Source of the DNA: Thermoanaerobacter ethanolicus JW 200
GTDB taxonomy: Bacteria; Bacillota; Thermoanaerobacteria; Thermoanaerobacterales; Thermoanaerobacteraceae
Assembly: GCF_003722315.1 (NCBI RefSeq)
Contig: NZ_CP033580.1
Span: forward strand, 1-64,000
Reading direction: 5' to 3'
Length of the DNA: 64,000 bases
Shown: piece after piece, positions 1 through 7,593 of the stretch
How the letters are laid out: every line of letters starts with the position of its first letter
How positions within the stretch are numbered: position 1 is the stretch's first letter
The notes under the pieces: model-generated
The model's database searches: none
What the model saw: the letters and a program-made list of their open reading frames with translations, nothing else
What the model was told of the DNA's origin: nothing
Program-made: the position numbers and the translations under genes

Positions 1-329
1 GTTAAGTTGTTTACGTCCAGCTGAAGCATGTCAATTTTTTCGTCTATCTCATCAATTTTTTCGTGCAGAAGCTGTCTGTCATCGAATAAAGCTCTTATTT
101 TATCAGTAATTTCAGTATCTATTTTTATTCCTAATTTTTTCACTTCTTCTTCTACATGTTTTATCTTTTCTTCTATTCCCGTTATTTTACCTTCTACTCC
201 TGATATCCTTTTTTCTACTCCTGCTATTCTTTCTTCCACAGCATCAAATCTTTTGGCAAATTCATCAAATTTACTGCTAAACTCAGTATAAACTTTTTCT
301 AATAAATGAAGAATTTTATCCTCATTCAT
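1..329 (-). CDS. Coiled-coil protein, truncated by the window edge
   Basis: This is the N-terminal part of the 129-residue coiled-coil protein seen whole at 52676-53065. The start is the ATG that follows GGAGG by seven bases (MNEDKILHLL). Heptad-like runs rich in Glu, Lys and Ile (VEERIAGVEKRISGVEGKI) point to a long helical coil. No enzymatic motif is seen. Confidence 0.85.
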   Translation of the reverse strand, partial: MNEDKILHLLEKVYTEFSSKFDEFAKRFDAVEERIAGVEKRISGVEGKITGIEEKIKHVEEEVKKLGIKIDTEITDKIRALFDDRQLLHEKIDEIDEKIDMLQLDVNNL

Positions 330-549
330 AAGAAAGCCTCCATTTGCTTTAGTTATAAATCTTGATAACATTTTTTTGCACGCATCTTATTCTTTTTACG
401 TCCTTATTTTCATTCTATGATATTTCTAAGGTTAATTCAAGGTTTAATCTAATCCTTTCTACATGACAAATTCCTATCATTCTAAGTTTTTCAATTATAT
501 ACCGAAATTATATATGTAATGAAAGTTACACAAGATGGAGGTGTTTAAA

Positions 550-1134
550 TTGTCACATATGGAATTACACAAAAACTTGGAGTTTTTTGATAAAAACATC
601 TGGTCATGGTTTATACATTCGATATTCAATTACAACAAATACATTAACAAAAACAAGGAAAAGATAAGAGAAAAAATTCGCACTTATAGATTTCAGAAAA
701 AAATATTGAAAGATATCACCATAGAAAGTAAAGTAAAAAAAGAAGTGGTAGAAAACAGTATGAAAATTTTAACATCAGTTAGCACTGCTTTCTATGTATT
801 ACTACTTCAGTCAGTTTTAACAATATATATTCTTTACATAAACAATATCAATAATTATGCAGTGACTCTTATTTCTAGCATTTTAAACACTTTCCCTAAA
901 TTACAACAGAACATAGATTATAAAAAATATAGTGGATTTCTTGACGTAGTTATTAAAGATGGCTTTAGAACATTCAATGATGCCACATATAAAGTAGTTA
1001 TGATTTTAATGATATGCTTTCTTGGATTGATACTTATGTCGCTCTTTTTTATATACATTGACGCCAAGCGAAAAAGTTATTTAATTGAAATGTATAGTTA
1101 CCAAATAGAACATTCAAAGAAATATTTAAGGTAA
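550..1134 (+). CDS. Hypothetical membrane protein with two transmembrane helices
   Basis: The protein is about 194 residues and I do not recognise the family. The N-terminal third is basic and probably helical and cytoplasmic. Two hydrophobic helices follow, one around residues 75-100 and one around 150-175, with a polar segment of about 50 residues between them. The nearest ATG, at 535, lies within the GGAGGTG ribosome site, so TTG at 550 is the better start. The gene converges on the next one with a two-base gap, so there is no room for a separate terminator. Confidence 0.6.
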   Translation: MSHMELHKNLEFFDKNIWSWFIHSIFNYNKYINKNKEKIREKIRTYRFQKKILKDITIESKVKKEVVENSMKILTSVSTAFYVLLLQSVLTIYILYINNINNYAVTLISSILNTFPKLQQNIDYKKYSGFLDVVIKDGFRTFNDATYKVVMILMICFLGLILMSLFFIYIDAKRKSYLIEMYSYQIEHSKKYLR

Positions 1135-1136
1135 AG

Positions 1137-1514
1137 TTATTGTTTATTCTCGTAACTACTTACTCCAAATTTAATAACTTTTACATTTACATTATAAAGC
1201 AATGAAAATGCTCCATAATCAATTTCTATAAATACTTCTTCACCTTTTGTTTTTCTTTCAAATGTTCCTGTGATAAAATGGTAAGATGTAATGCCTTTGT
1301 AACTCACTGCCTGATCTATTTCATGTTCTATTTTTTTATATATTGTGTAACTTAAATAGCCGTCTCTTTCAACATCTTTGATATATTTTTCTGCAATACT
1401 TTCTATTTTGCTTCTTATAATATGTTCTTTATGTAAACTGTTTATGTTGTAAACCATGGGGAAAATTATAACGAAAATAAAAATTATTAAGCTTATAATA
1501 ACTATTAACCTCAT
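1137..1514 (-). CDS. Small secreted or pilin-like protein with an N-terminal membrane anchor
   Basis: The 125-residue protein starts MRLIVIISLIIFIFVIIFP, one N-terminal hydrophobic segment, and continues as a soluble domain with beta-strand-like patterns. This single-anchor layout resembles the minor proteins of conjugation or pilus machines, such as DUF4320-type or TadE-like proteins, but the match is only in shape. Function unknown. Confidence 0.55.
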   Translation of the reverse strand: MRLIVIISLIIFIFVIIFPMVYNINSLHKEHIIRSKIESIAEKYIKDVERDGYLSYTIYKKIEHEIDQAVSYKGITSYHFITGTFERKTKGEEVFIEIDYGAFSLLYNVNVKVIKFGVSSYENKQ

Positions 1515-1567
1515 TTTTAGCTTCTTCCTTCCAAATAAAAATAAATTGGTTTAAGCTAAAATTTTTA

Positions 1568-2017
1568 TTATTGATCAGATACTCTAAACTGCTTTAACAC
1601 ATTTTTATGCACATAAATTGACCTAGGCAGGTCTGCAGGTCTTTTCCCAGCACTTTCGTTGAAGACAAGCCTTTGTTTTTCTTTGTTGTAGTCATAATGA
1701 AGAATACATAATTTTATAAGAACATCATTATTGAGTCTGCCTTTTCTTGAGAGTGACCGTACAGCGTCCATATGGTCTTTTTGTAATACTTCGTAATCTT
1801 CTTCATCTTGCAGTCTCTTTTGTCTTTTGTACTCATTTCTCCACTCCTTTGCTCTTTTTTCGCTTTCTTTTTTGCGACGTTCTTTTTCCTGATAATATTC
1901 TGGGAATTGTTTTAGCATTTTAGTAACGGCAGGCTGTGAAACGCCTAGTTCTTTAGCTATTTCTACTAACTTAAATCCTTCAAGATATAACTCAAGGGCT
2001 TTGCTTTTTTTGTCCAT
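1568..2017 (-). CDS. HTH DNA-binding protein, copy 1 of a duplicated cassette
   Basis: The protein is 149 residues. Near the N-terminus it has a sigma-region-4/Hin-like helix-turn-helix (LVEIAKELGVSQPAVTKMLK, about residues 15-40), then a very basic charged helix, then a C-terminal domain ending PRSIYVHKNVLKQF. The ATG at 2017 follows GAGGAG by seven bases. A longer reading frame from 2062 has no ribosome site. A paralogue of about 80% identity lies at 5149-5598, also preceded by a small ORF. It may regulate element genes or bind element DNA. The product is otherwise unknown. Confidence 0.65.
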   Translation of the reverse strand: MDKKSKALELYLEGFKLVEIAKELGVSQPAVTKMLKQFPEYYQEKERRKKESEKRAKEWRNEYKRQKRLQDEEDYEVLQKDHMDAVRSLSRKGRLNNDVLIKLCILHYDYNKEKQRLVFNESAGKRPADLPRSIYVHKNVLKQFRVSDQ

Positions 2018-2076
2018 AATCTCACTCCTCAGGTTATATTTTTTGTTCCGTATTTTGGGCATACTTCGGCTATATA

Positions 2077-2205
2077 CTATGTTTTTATCATCAATTTCCA
2101 GCCTTCATCGGCTTTTTCTATTTTGATTTGTGTTATTTTCATGAGAGCTTCTGCTACTTTGAGGAGGAGGTCTTTATTTTTTATTGGTTTGAATTCCAAC
2201 CACAT
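2077..2205 (-). CDS. 42-residue conserved small protein, paralogue 1
   Basis: A short ORF starts MWLEFKPIKNKDLLLKVAEA and ends EGWKLMIKT. GAGGAGG precedes its ATG by nine bases, and the start lies inside the end of the upstream gene, suggesting translational coupling. A close homologue (MWLEFKPMKNKELLLKVAER) occupies the same place in the second cassette at 5658-5786. Many of the differences between the two are conservative or silent, which supports real coding. Function unknown. Confidence 0.6.
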   Translation of the reverse strand: MWLEFKPIKNKDLLLKVAEALMKITQIKIEKADEGWKLMIKT

Positions 2206-2383
2206 TTCTTTTTTCCTCCTCGAGAAATTTTTTTATTTTTGGATAGAGAAGTTGGACGAGTGGTCTATAGAATTCTTCTTCATCTACTTCTTCATAGCCG
2301 ATTATTTCTTCCTTATCTGGTGTGAACTCTCCTGCTATGAGTTTTTCTCTTGATATGGTGGTTTTCACAATTGCCACTTTCAT
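2174..2383 (-). CDS. Hypothetical acidic protein, 69 residues
   Basis: The protein (MKVAIVKTTISREKLIAGEF...) is unrecognised. The ATG follows AAGGAAG at a good distance. Its 3' end overlaps the start of the 42-residue ORF by 32 bases, so the two and the HTH gene behind them look like one operon. In the second cassette a different gene, excisionase-like, takes this position. Confidence 0.5.
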   Translation of the reverse strand: MKVAIVKTTISREKLIAGEFTPDKEEIIGYEEVDEEEFYRPLVQLLYPKIKKFLEEEKRNVVGIQTNKK

Positions 2384-2414
2384 AGAATCACTTCCTTTGC
2401 TGTTTTTATAATTG

Positions 2415-2630
2415 CTATTTTATGTTACCTTTTGGGACATTAATATTTAAAAAAATATCATCATTATTTACCCTAAGAACTCTTTTAATTTTAGTAGCTA
2501 CATCAAAAGACGGATTTTTAATACCTAATTCAATATTAGTATAGCTGGTCCTTGCTATTCCAACCTTTTTAGCTATTTCTGCCTGTGTGAGGCCAGCTTC
2601 TTTTCTTGCTTTTTTTAGGTAGTATCTCAT
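2415..2630 (-). CDS. XRE-family repressor, 71 residues
   Basis: A single lambda/Cro-type helix-turn-helix fills the protein (LTQAEIAKKVGIARTSYTNI, about residues 14-33). GGGAGG precedes the ATG. It is transcribed away from a second XRE gene at 2797, the classic layout of a Cro/CI-like switch with shared operators between them. It probably represses the operon to its left or the divergent promoter. Confidence 0.8.
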   Translation of the reverse strand: MRYYLKKARKEAGLTQAEIAKKVGIARTSYTNIELGIKNPSFDVATKIKRVLRVNNDDIFLNINVPKGNIK

Positions 2631-2639
2631 TTTTATCCT

Positions 2640-2790
2640 CCCGCTTTATGTTCCGTTTAGCAACTTCACCTAATCTTATTATAGTTCCATTTAGAAACAT
2701 TGTCAAGGGATTTTTAAAAAAATTTTTCTTTTTGGGACACATTGTTTATTTTAGGGACATTTTTAGCTACAATAACATAAAAGGAGGTTT
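2640..2790. promoter_or_regulatory. Divergent operator region between two XRE genes
   Basis: Related boxes occur here: TGTTCCGTTTAG near 2648 and AGTTCCATTTAG near 2680, and on the other strand TGTCCC twice, near 2742 and 2757. A further TGTCCC sits at the 3' end of the leftward repressor gene near 2430. I infer these to be binding sites for one or both XRE proteins. Confidence 0.45.
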
Positions 2791-2796
2791 CGAAAA

Positions 2797-3189
2797 ATGA
2801 CATTTTCAGATAGATTGAAAGAGCTACGTAAAGAAAAAAATTTAACCCAAGGAGACCTTGCAAAAATATTAGGAATAAGTCGTTCCACTATAGCGGGATA
2901 CGAAACGGAAAGGAAAGAACCCGATTACGAAACCTTAAAGAAAATAGCTGATTTTTTTAACGTTTCCATTGATTATCTTCTTGGTAGAACAGATATTCGC
3001 TCTCCAGTTGACGAGATTACTGAGGCTGTCTCTGATGATCCAGAGCTGTTTGAGTTTTGGAATACATTGAAAGAAAGGGAGGATTTAAAGCTTTTATTCA
3101 AACAAACAAAAAAACTATCTCCTAAGGACATCAAACAAATAATCAGAATAATAAAAGCTATAGAAGATGAAGAAGAGAAGGAGGAATGA
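2797..3189 (+). CDS. ImmR-like XRE repressor of module 1
   Basis: The 130-residue protein has an N-terminal XRE helix-turn-helix (LTQGDLAKILGISRSTIAGY, about residues 17-36) followed by the DFFNVSIDYLLGRTD signature typical of phage and ICE repressors, then an acidic helical C-terminus. AAGGAGG precedes the ATG. The next gene encodes an HExxH protein, as in the ImmR/ImmA pair of ICEBs1, where the protease inactivates the repressor. By analogy this represses an element promoter until cleaved. Confidence 0.8.
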   Translation: MTFSDRLKELRKEKNLTQGDLAKILGISRSTIAGYETERKEPDYETLKKIADFFNVSIDYLLGRTDIRSPVDEITEAVSDDPELFEFWNTLKEREDLKLLFKQTKKLSPKDIKQIIRIIKAIEDEEEKEE

Positions 3190-3194
3190 TTTAA

Positions 3195-3551
3195 TTGAGC
3201 AGTATCAATTTACTTAACACTTCTCTCATGAAAGCTTTATTGGATGAAACAATCTCATTTCACGATGTTATGAACGCATTTGGTATAAGAACCCACATAA
3301 TGTTTAATCTACCTTCAACAGTGCTGGGGTTTACATATATAAGTAGGAGAGGAAACTATCATTTATTACTAAACGGAAATGTAAATTACAGGACACAAGT
3401 TAAGACATTTATTCATGAAATACAGCATATATTGAACGATATGCCACAACGTAGCTATATTATAGGACTTAACATGAAGCATTTAGAGTTAGAAAATGAA
3501 GCAGATGAAATATCAGAGGAAATACTAAAACATCTTACAAAAGCTGAATAA
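3195..3551 (+). CDS. ImmA/IrrE-like metalloprotease, module 1
   Basis: The short protein (118 residues) carries FIHEIQHILND, the HExxH zinc motif, with a downstream ELENEADEISEE glutamate region that fits the third ligand. It starts at TTG after AAGGAGG, six bases beyond the stop of the repressor gene. The family cleaves partner XRE repressors, so the likely substrate is the product of the preceding gene. It is shorter than many ImmA proteins. Confidence 0.75.
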   Translation: MSSINLLNTSLMKALLDETISFHDVMNAFGIRTHIMFNLPSTVLGFTYISRRGNYHLLLNGNVNYRTQVKTFIHEIQHILNDMPQRSYIIGLNMKHLELENEADEISEEILKHLTKAE

Positions 3552-3573
3552 GATTTGGGAGGGGATTTTATTT

Positions 3574-4296
3574 ATGTACATATATTACTTAGATGAATCA
3601 GGTGATGAGAAAAGTAATGTCTACATTTTTTCTGCATTAGGGATACCGGCAGAAAACTGGAACAATGTGTTTAAAGTTATAAAGAGATTTAGGATATATC
3701 TAAAAAATAGATATGGCATAAGAATAGCTAAAGAACTACATGCTACCGAATTCATTGCTGGACGTGGTAAACTAGGAAGTAAAATTGTTACGAAAAGACA
3801 ACGGGCTTTTATATTTAGACGTTATATTAAACTATTGGCGGCATTAAGCAAATACAATGTTGAATGCATCAACGTAAGTGTTAGAAGCTACGAAGAAGCT
3901 TTAGACAGAATAATAAATAGAATAAATCGATCTCTTGAAGCAAAGAACGACTATGGAATACTTGTGTTTGATAGGGGAGATGAAACAAGAATAAAAAAAG
4001 TACTACGGAAAATGAGAGTTTTTAATCCAATACCAAGTAAGTATGGTGAATGGGAACCAAACGTAAGAACCAAGAACATAACTATTGACAGAATCATTGC
4101 TGATCCCTTCTTTAGAGACTCGCAGGATGACTATCTTATTCAGACAGTTGATTTTATAGCATATGCATTACTAAGATATGATTATCCAACAGGAAAAATA
4201 AAAAAATATGGGTTAGAAAATTTGTTCACAGCATTAAAACCAATACTAAACTTACACGCCCATCCTGCAGACCCGTACGGAGTTGTGAGAAAATAA
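3574..4296 (+). CDS. DUF3800 family protein
   Basis: The protein (240 residues) opens with YIYYLDESGDEKSNVYIFSA, the DUF3800 signature, has LHATEF about 50 residues in, and ends with the conserved acidic segment around SQDDYLIQTVDFIAYAL. DUF3800 is thought to have an RNase-H-like fold with these acidic residues at the active site, and it is frequent in phages and mobile elements. The gene follows the ImmA-like gene by 22 bases with a GGGAGGGG ribosome site, so it is probably co-transcribed and derepressed with that module. Substrate unknown. Confidence 0.8.
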   Translation: MYIYYLDESGDEKSNVYIFSALGIPAENWNNVFKVIKRFRIYLKNRYGIRIAKELHATEFIAGRGKLGSKIVTKRQRAFIFRRYIKLLAALSKYNVECINVSVRSYEEALDRIINRINRSLEAKNDYGILVFDRGDETRIKKVLRKMRVFNPIPSKYGEWEPNVRTKNITIDRIIADPFFRDSQDDYLIQTVDFIAYALLRYDYPTGKIKKYGLENLFTALKPILNLHAHPADPYGVVRK

Positions 4297-4316
4297 GACA
4301 AAAATAAAAGCAAGAC

Positions 4317-4344
4317 CGATTTCCCGGCGACTAATACCGGATCG
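4317..4344. other. Small GC-rich hairpin in an AT-rich gap
   Basis: CGAT and CCGG arms pair with CCGG and ATCG across a nine-base loop, with a three-base bulge. It lies 20 bases beyond the DUF3800 stop and stands out from its AT-rich surroundings. It lacks a T-run, so it is not a standard terminator. Role unknown. Confidence 0.3.
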
Positions 4345-4434
4345 ACCCTGCACTTATAGTATATCATGATGAAAAAAGATTGTCAATGTCAAAATATGTC
4401 AAATAAAGACATTACTAATTAATTGTTAAAAGTT

Positions 4435-4602
4435 ATGAAAAAAATAGGGGTTTCGCCTTTAGTTTTTCTTCTAATTGTATTTGCAATCTTATACTTGTAC
4501 TTTACATTAGATATTACTAAAACATCAAAATTATATTTCCTTGAATTATACAACTATCAGATTAGTTATGCTAATCGATTAATCGAAAGGTATCGGAAAT
4601 AG
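4435..4602 (+). CDS. Possible 55-residue membrane protein
   Basis: The ORF starts MKKIGVSPLVFLLIVFAI, one transmembrane helix, and ends in a basic tail (RLIERYRK). The ribosome site is weak and its last 24 bases overlap the convergent gene to the right. Coding is plausible from the composition but unproven. Confidence 0.35.
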   Translation: MKKIGVSPLVFLLIVFAILYLYFTLDITKTSKLYFLELYNYQISYANRLIERYRK

Positions 4603-5127
4603 TTTATATCTGATAGTTATCATATCCCCATCTTTTTTAACTTCCATTTTAAAAATTTTTTCTACGTAATCTGCAGACAAAAACGTTTCGTTATTTTTTA
4701 CTGATAGAGAATTCCCTAGGCTTATTTTTTCTCTACCAATGGTCACTGTTTTTTCTTTTAAATCAAAATAAATGTCGTTACTTTTTTCGTTCTTTATTAT
4801 TATTCTATTTCCTTCTTTCACAACATTTTCTTCTTCTGTTCCGCTTGCCAATACTATAGCTTCAAGTGGCAAATAAATTTTTGAGTCATAAATAAAAGGT
4901 GCTTCTTTGAGGTATATCCTTTTTGTAGATTGGCCCAAAATAAAATTCTCATTGCTTATAGGCCTTATTCCTATATCTGCAGCGTTAGAGTTTAGATGAA
5001 AGAAACTTGGTGTAGGAGTAGTAAAAAAATATAATGCCCATATGACGAACAATAAAAAAGTAAGTGGAGCAATTATCGTAGCAATAGGGTCTGTAATATT
5101 ATAAAACAATTCTCTTCTTTTTTTCAT
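4579..5127 (-). CDS. Membrane-anchored stalk-domain protein
   Basis: The protein has 182 residues. An N-terminal helix (about residues 15-35) anchors an extracellular domain with the copper-amine-oxidase-N-like 'stalk' pattern: IYLPLEAIVLASGTE, then GNRIIIKNE, then ETFLSADYVEKIF. Related domains occur here in the proteins at 23269-24276 and 43050-44459. The family is common on thermophilic Clostridia surfaces, where it probably supports or attaches other domains. AGAGGTG precedes the ATG. Confidence 0.65.
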   Translation of the reverse strand: MKKRRELFYNITDPIATIIAPLTFLLFVIWALYFFTTPTPSFFHLNSNAADIGIRPISNENFILGQSTKRIYLKEAPFIYDSKIYLPLEAIVLASGTEEENVVKEGNRIIIKNEKSNDIYFDLKEKTVTIGREKISLGNSLSVKNNETFLSADYVEKIFKMEVKKDGDMITIRYKLFPIPFD

Positions 5128-5148
5128 ACGTTCACCTCTTTTAATTTT

Positions 5149-5598
5149 CTAATGCGTTGGTACTCTAAACTGTTTCAACACATTTTTATGCACATAAATC
5201 GACCTAGGCAGGTCCGCTGGTCTTTTTCCAGCACTTCCGTTGAAGACAAGCCTTTCTTTTTCTTTGTTATAATCATAGTGAAGAATGCATAATTTTATAA
5301 GAGTATCATTACTGAGTTTGCCTTTTCTTGAAAGTGACCGTACAGCATCCATATGATCTTTTTGTAATGCTTCATAATCTTCTTTATCTTGTTCTCTTTT
5401 CTGCTTCTTATATTCGTTTCTCCACTGCTTGGCTTTTTCTTGGTTTTCCTTTTTACGGCGTTCTTTCTCATGATGATATTCTGGAAATTGCTTTAGCATT
5501 TTAGTAACAGCTGGCTGTGATACACCAAGCTGCTGCGCTATTTCCACTAACTTAAATCCTTCAAGATATAGTTCGAGGGCTTTATTTTTTTTATCCAT
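5149..5598 (-). CDS. HTH DNA-binding protein, copy 2 of a duplicated cassette
   Basis: This paralogue of the product of 1568-2017 has about 80% identity and the same layout: helix-turn-helix (LVEIAQQLGVSQPAVTKMLK), basic helix, conserved C-terminal PRSIYVHKNVLKQF. GAGGTGG precedes two adjacent ATGs and I take the second. The pair of small ORF plus HTH gene has clearly been duplicated within the element. Confidence 0.65.
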   Translation of the reverse strand: MDKKNKALELYLEGFKLVEIAQQLGVSQPAVTKMLKQFPEYHHEKERRKKENQEKAKQWRNEYKKQKREQDKEDYEALQKDHMDAVRSLSRKGKLSNDTLIKLCILHYDYNKEKERLVFNGSAGKRPADLPRSIYVHKNVLKQFRVPTH

Positions 5599-5657
5599 CA
5601 TTCCACCTCTCAGGTTATATTTTTTGTTCCGTATTTTGGGCATACTGCGGCTATATA

Positions 5658-5786
5658 CTATGTCTTTATCATCAATTTCCAGCCTTCTCCGGCTTTTTCT
5701 ATTCTAATTTGTGCTACCTTCATAAGTCTTTCTGCTACTTTGAGGAGAAGCTCTTTATTTTTCATTGGTTTAAACTCAAGCCACAT
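5658..5786 (-). CDS. 42-residue conserved small protein, paralogue 2
   Basis: Homologue of the ORF at 2077-2205 with the same length and the same C-terminus (GWKLMIKT). Its ATG overlaps the stop of the upstream excisionase-like gene in TAATG, indicating coupled translation. Function unknown. Confidence 0.6.
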   Translation of the reverse strand: MWLEFKPMKNKELLLKVAERLMKVAQIRIEKAGEGWKLMIKT

Positions 5787-6115
5787 TATCTTCTGCCTCC
5801 CATGGCAATTACTTTACTGTTGCCTTTTTCTTCTTCAAACTTCTTCTGCATCCACTCTTCTAAGCCTCTCCTAGGGATGATTATTTTTTTGCCATGTATT
5901 TTCATAGCAGGAAAATCCTTATGTTTTGCAAGCTCATACATATAGCTTTTACTTACACCTAGCACTTTTGCTGCTTCATCTATTGTATAAGCGTCAAGTA
6001 AGGATAAAGGCTTTTGTTCTTCTTTATTCTTTTCTGCAGTGTTGAGAAGCTGGATGATTTGAGTTATAACGTCCGTAATGTCAACTTCAAATTTTATTGT
6101 TATTCTGTTATCCAT
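5786..6115 (-). CDS. Excisionase-like HTH_17 protein
   Basis: The 109-residue protein has an N-terminal extension and then a MerR/excisionase-type helix-turn-helix: YTIDEAAKVLGVSKSYMYEL, then FPAMKIHGKKIIIPRRGLEEWM. This is the 'helix-turn-helix domain 17' pattern of Xis-like proteins. AAGGAGG precedes the ATG. Serine integrases use a directionality factor for excision, and this is one of the better candidates in the element, though the family also includes ordinary regulators. Confidence 0.7.
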   Translation of the reverse strand: MDNRITIKFEVDITDVITQIIQLLNTAEKNKEEQKPLSLLDAYTIDEAAKVLGVSKSYMYELAKHKDFPAMKIHGKKIIIPRRGLEEWMQKKFEEEKGNSKVIAMGGRR

Positions 6116-6207
6116 GATTTTTTACCTCCTTATGTAAAATTGGAAGAAATAAGGGTATAATAGAGACAGAACAGTGGTTATACTTAAAAACTTATTCTGA
6201 ATTATCG

Positions 6208-6411
6208 TTAAGAACTTTTAGTTCGATTATTTGCTAAAAAAATTTCATCTATAGTAGTATTGAAGAAATTTGCAATCTTGATTGCAGTTTCCATACCGGG
6301 AATTCTACCACGTTCAATTTGAGAAACATAATCCGGAGTTATTCCAAGATTCTTTGCTAATTCTTTTTGTGTAAGTTTATATTTCATTCTTAGCTCTTTT
6401 AGTTTATTCAT
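6208..6411 (-). CDS. XRE-family repressor, 67 residues
   Basis: One Cro-type helix-turn-helix (LTQKELAKNLGITPDYVSQI, about residues 13-32) followed by NFFNTTIDEIFL. AGGAGGG precedes the ATG. It is divergent from the ImmR-like gene at 6565, with GAAC-N5-GTTC operators between them and one inside its own 3' end. Confidence 0.8.
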   Translation of the reverse strand: MNKLKELRMKYKLTQKELAKNLGITPDYVSQIERGRIPGMETAIKIANFFNTTIDEIFLANNRTKSS

Positions 6412-6428
6412 TAGTGACCCTCCTGTAT

Positions 6429-6496
6429 GAACTTGCTGTTCTTAATCTATTTATATTATACTGAACATTTAGTTCTATGTCAAGAACTTTTTGTTC
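6429..6496. promoter_or_regulatory. Operator array GAAC-N5-GTTC
   Basis: Three palindromes sit in the divergent promoter region: GAACTTGCTGTTC (6429-6441), GAACATTTAGTTC (6463-6475) and GAACTTTTTGTTC (6484-6496). A fourth, GAACTTTTAGTTC, lies at 6212-6224 within the 3' end of the leftward repressor gene. The last two intergenic sites are 21 bp apart centre to centre, two helical turns. They are probable sites for one of the flanking XRE proteins. Confidence 0.7.
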
Positions 6497-6564
6497 ATTT
6501 AAATATAAAAAATCGAACATTATGTTATAATTAATTTAAAACTAAAGCGAGTGGTGAAAGGAAT

Positions 6565-7047
6565 ATGTTAGGCAAAAGAATAAAGGAACTAAGAAAGAAA
6601 AAAGGACTAACGCAAAAAGATTTAGCCTTATATTTAGGTGTTTCAGATAGAGCAGTAGGATATTATGAAAATGAACAACGAACACCTCCTCCTGATATAC
6701 TACAAAAAATAGCAGATTTTTTTAACGTTTCTGTTGACTATTTATTAGGGCGTACTGATAATCCATCTGAAATAAAAAATTTCTCAAAAGAGATATCAAA
6801 AAACCCTATTATTAACCAACCCCAAGAATGGCAGCCAAAGCTTACAGAGAAAGACAAAAAAGACATTGCTAAAACTCTAAAAGAATGGATGAAAGACCTC
6901 ACAAGCGCAGAAGGACTGGCTTTCTTTAATGGTGAGCCGATTGATGAGGAAACTAAGGAATACTTGAAAGATTCTTTTGAGATGATTTTAAAACACGCTA
7001 GGTTGATGAATAAGAAAAAATATACTCCTAAAAAATACAGAAAGTAA
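6565..7047 (+). CDS. ImmR-like XRE repressor of module 2
   Basis: The protein (160 residues) has an N-terminal XRE domain (LTQKDLALYLGVSDRAVGYY) and the DFFNVSVDYLLGRTDNP signature, then a basic, helical C-terminal half. It is followed by an ImmA-like gene and then integrase, all on the same strand, so this module probably controls excision of the element. Confidence 0.8.
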   Translation: MLGKRIKELRKKKGLTQKDLALYLGVSDRAVGYYENEQRTPPPDILQKIADFFNVSVDYLLGRTDNPSEIKNFSKEISKNPIINQPQEWQPKLTEKDKKDIAKTLKEWMKDLTSAEGLAFFNGEPIDEETKEYLKDSFEMILKHARLMNKKKYTPKKYRK

Positions 7048-7071
7048 TCCCTGAAATGAAGGTGATATAGA

Positions 7072-7500
7072 TTGGTTAAATATTCTCAGGAAGAAATAAA
7101 GCAGCTGGCAGAAAAACTCATTAAAAAAACTGATTCTGCCAGCCCCTTTGAAATAGCTAAATATTTAAATATTAACATTGTAGAATGTGAATTGGGTAAT
7201 ATTCTTGGTTACTATAAATATCATAAACGTAACAAGTACATAATAATTAATCAAAATCTTGATGAGGCTATGAAGCTGATTGTATGCTCGCATGAGCTCG
7301 GGCATGCAGTTTTACATACTCGTGTTAATACTCCATACCTAACTAAATTCACACTGTTTTCAGAGAGTCGAATTGAAAGAGACGCTAATGTATTTGCTAT
7401 GTATGTTTTACAGCAACTAGGTAAATGGAATTACTATGTATTTGTTAATATTTTGAAATTGCCCGAAGTATTAATAAAAAATTCTAGTTGTGTAATCTAA
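7072..7500 (+). CDS. ImmA/IrrE-like metalloprotease, module 2
   Basis: The protein (142 residues) carries CSHELGHAVLHT, an HExxH zinc motif in the typical ImmA setting, and IERDANVFAMYVL, which supplies the third ligand region. It starts at TTG, 24 bases after the repressor gene. In ICEBs1 the equivalent protease degrades ImmR to switch on integrase and excisionase, and the neighbourhood suggests the same job here. Confidence 0.85.
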   Translation: MVKYSQEEIKQLAEKLIKKTDSASPFEIAKYLNINIVECELGNILGYYKYHKRNKYIIINQNLDEAMKLIVCSHELGHAVLHTRVNTPYLTKFTLFSESRIERDANVFAMYVLQQLGKWNYYVFVNILKLPEVLIKNSSCVI

Positions 7501-7507
7501 ACAAAAA

Positions 7508-7535
7508 GCTGGTTAAAAAGAAAACTGGCTTTATT
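7508..7535. terminator. Probable terminator between immA-like gene and integrase
   Basis: GCTGGTT pairs with AACTGGC, including two G-T pairs, across an A-rich loop. A T-rich stretch follows on the plus strand and a run of five T on the minus strand. Termination here would partly uncouple integrase from the regulators. Confidence 0.4.
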
Positions 7536-7593
7536 GTTGAAGAAAATTAGAATACTTCACAAAAGCTAAATAAGGTTGAGGAGGGAATTTCTC

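Noticed and set aside
28-291. Ser/Ile/Phe-rich plus-strand ORF (also at 52764-53027)
   Set aside because: Complement of the coiled-coil gene; its composition is the mirror of Glu/Lys-rich heptads.
2123-2353. Aromatic-rich plus-strand ORFs opposite the small regulatory cassette
   Set aside because: They oppose the better supported minus-strand genes and have no ribosome site of their own.
4317-4366. Partial tRNA or tmRNA end near the DUF3800 gene
   Set aside because: GGTCGATCC resembles a T-arm, but no acceptor stem, anticodon arm or CCA can be assembled.
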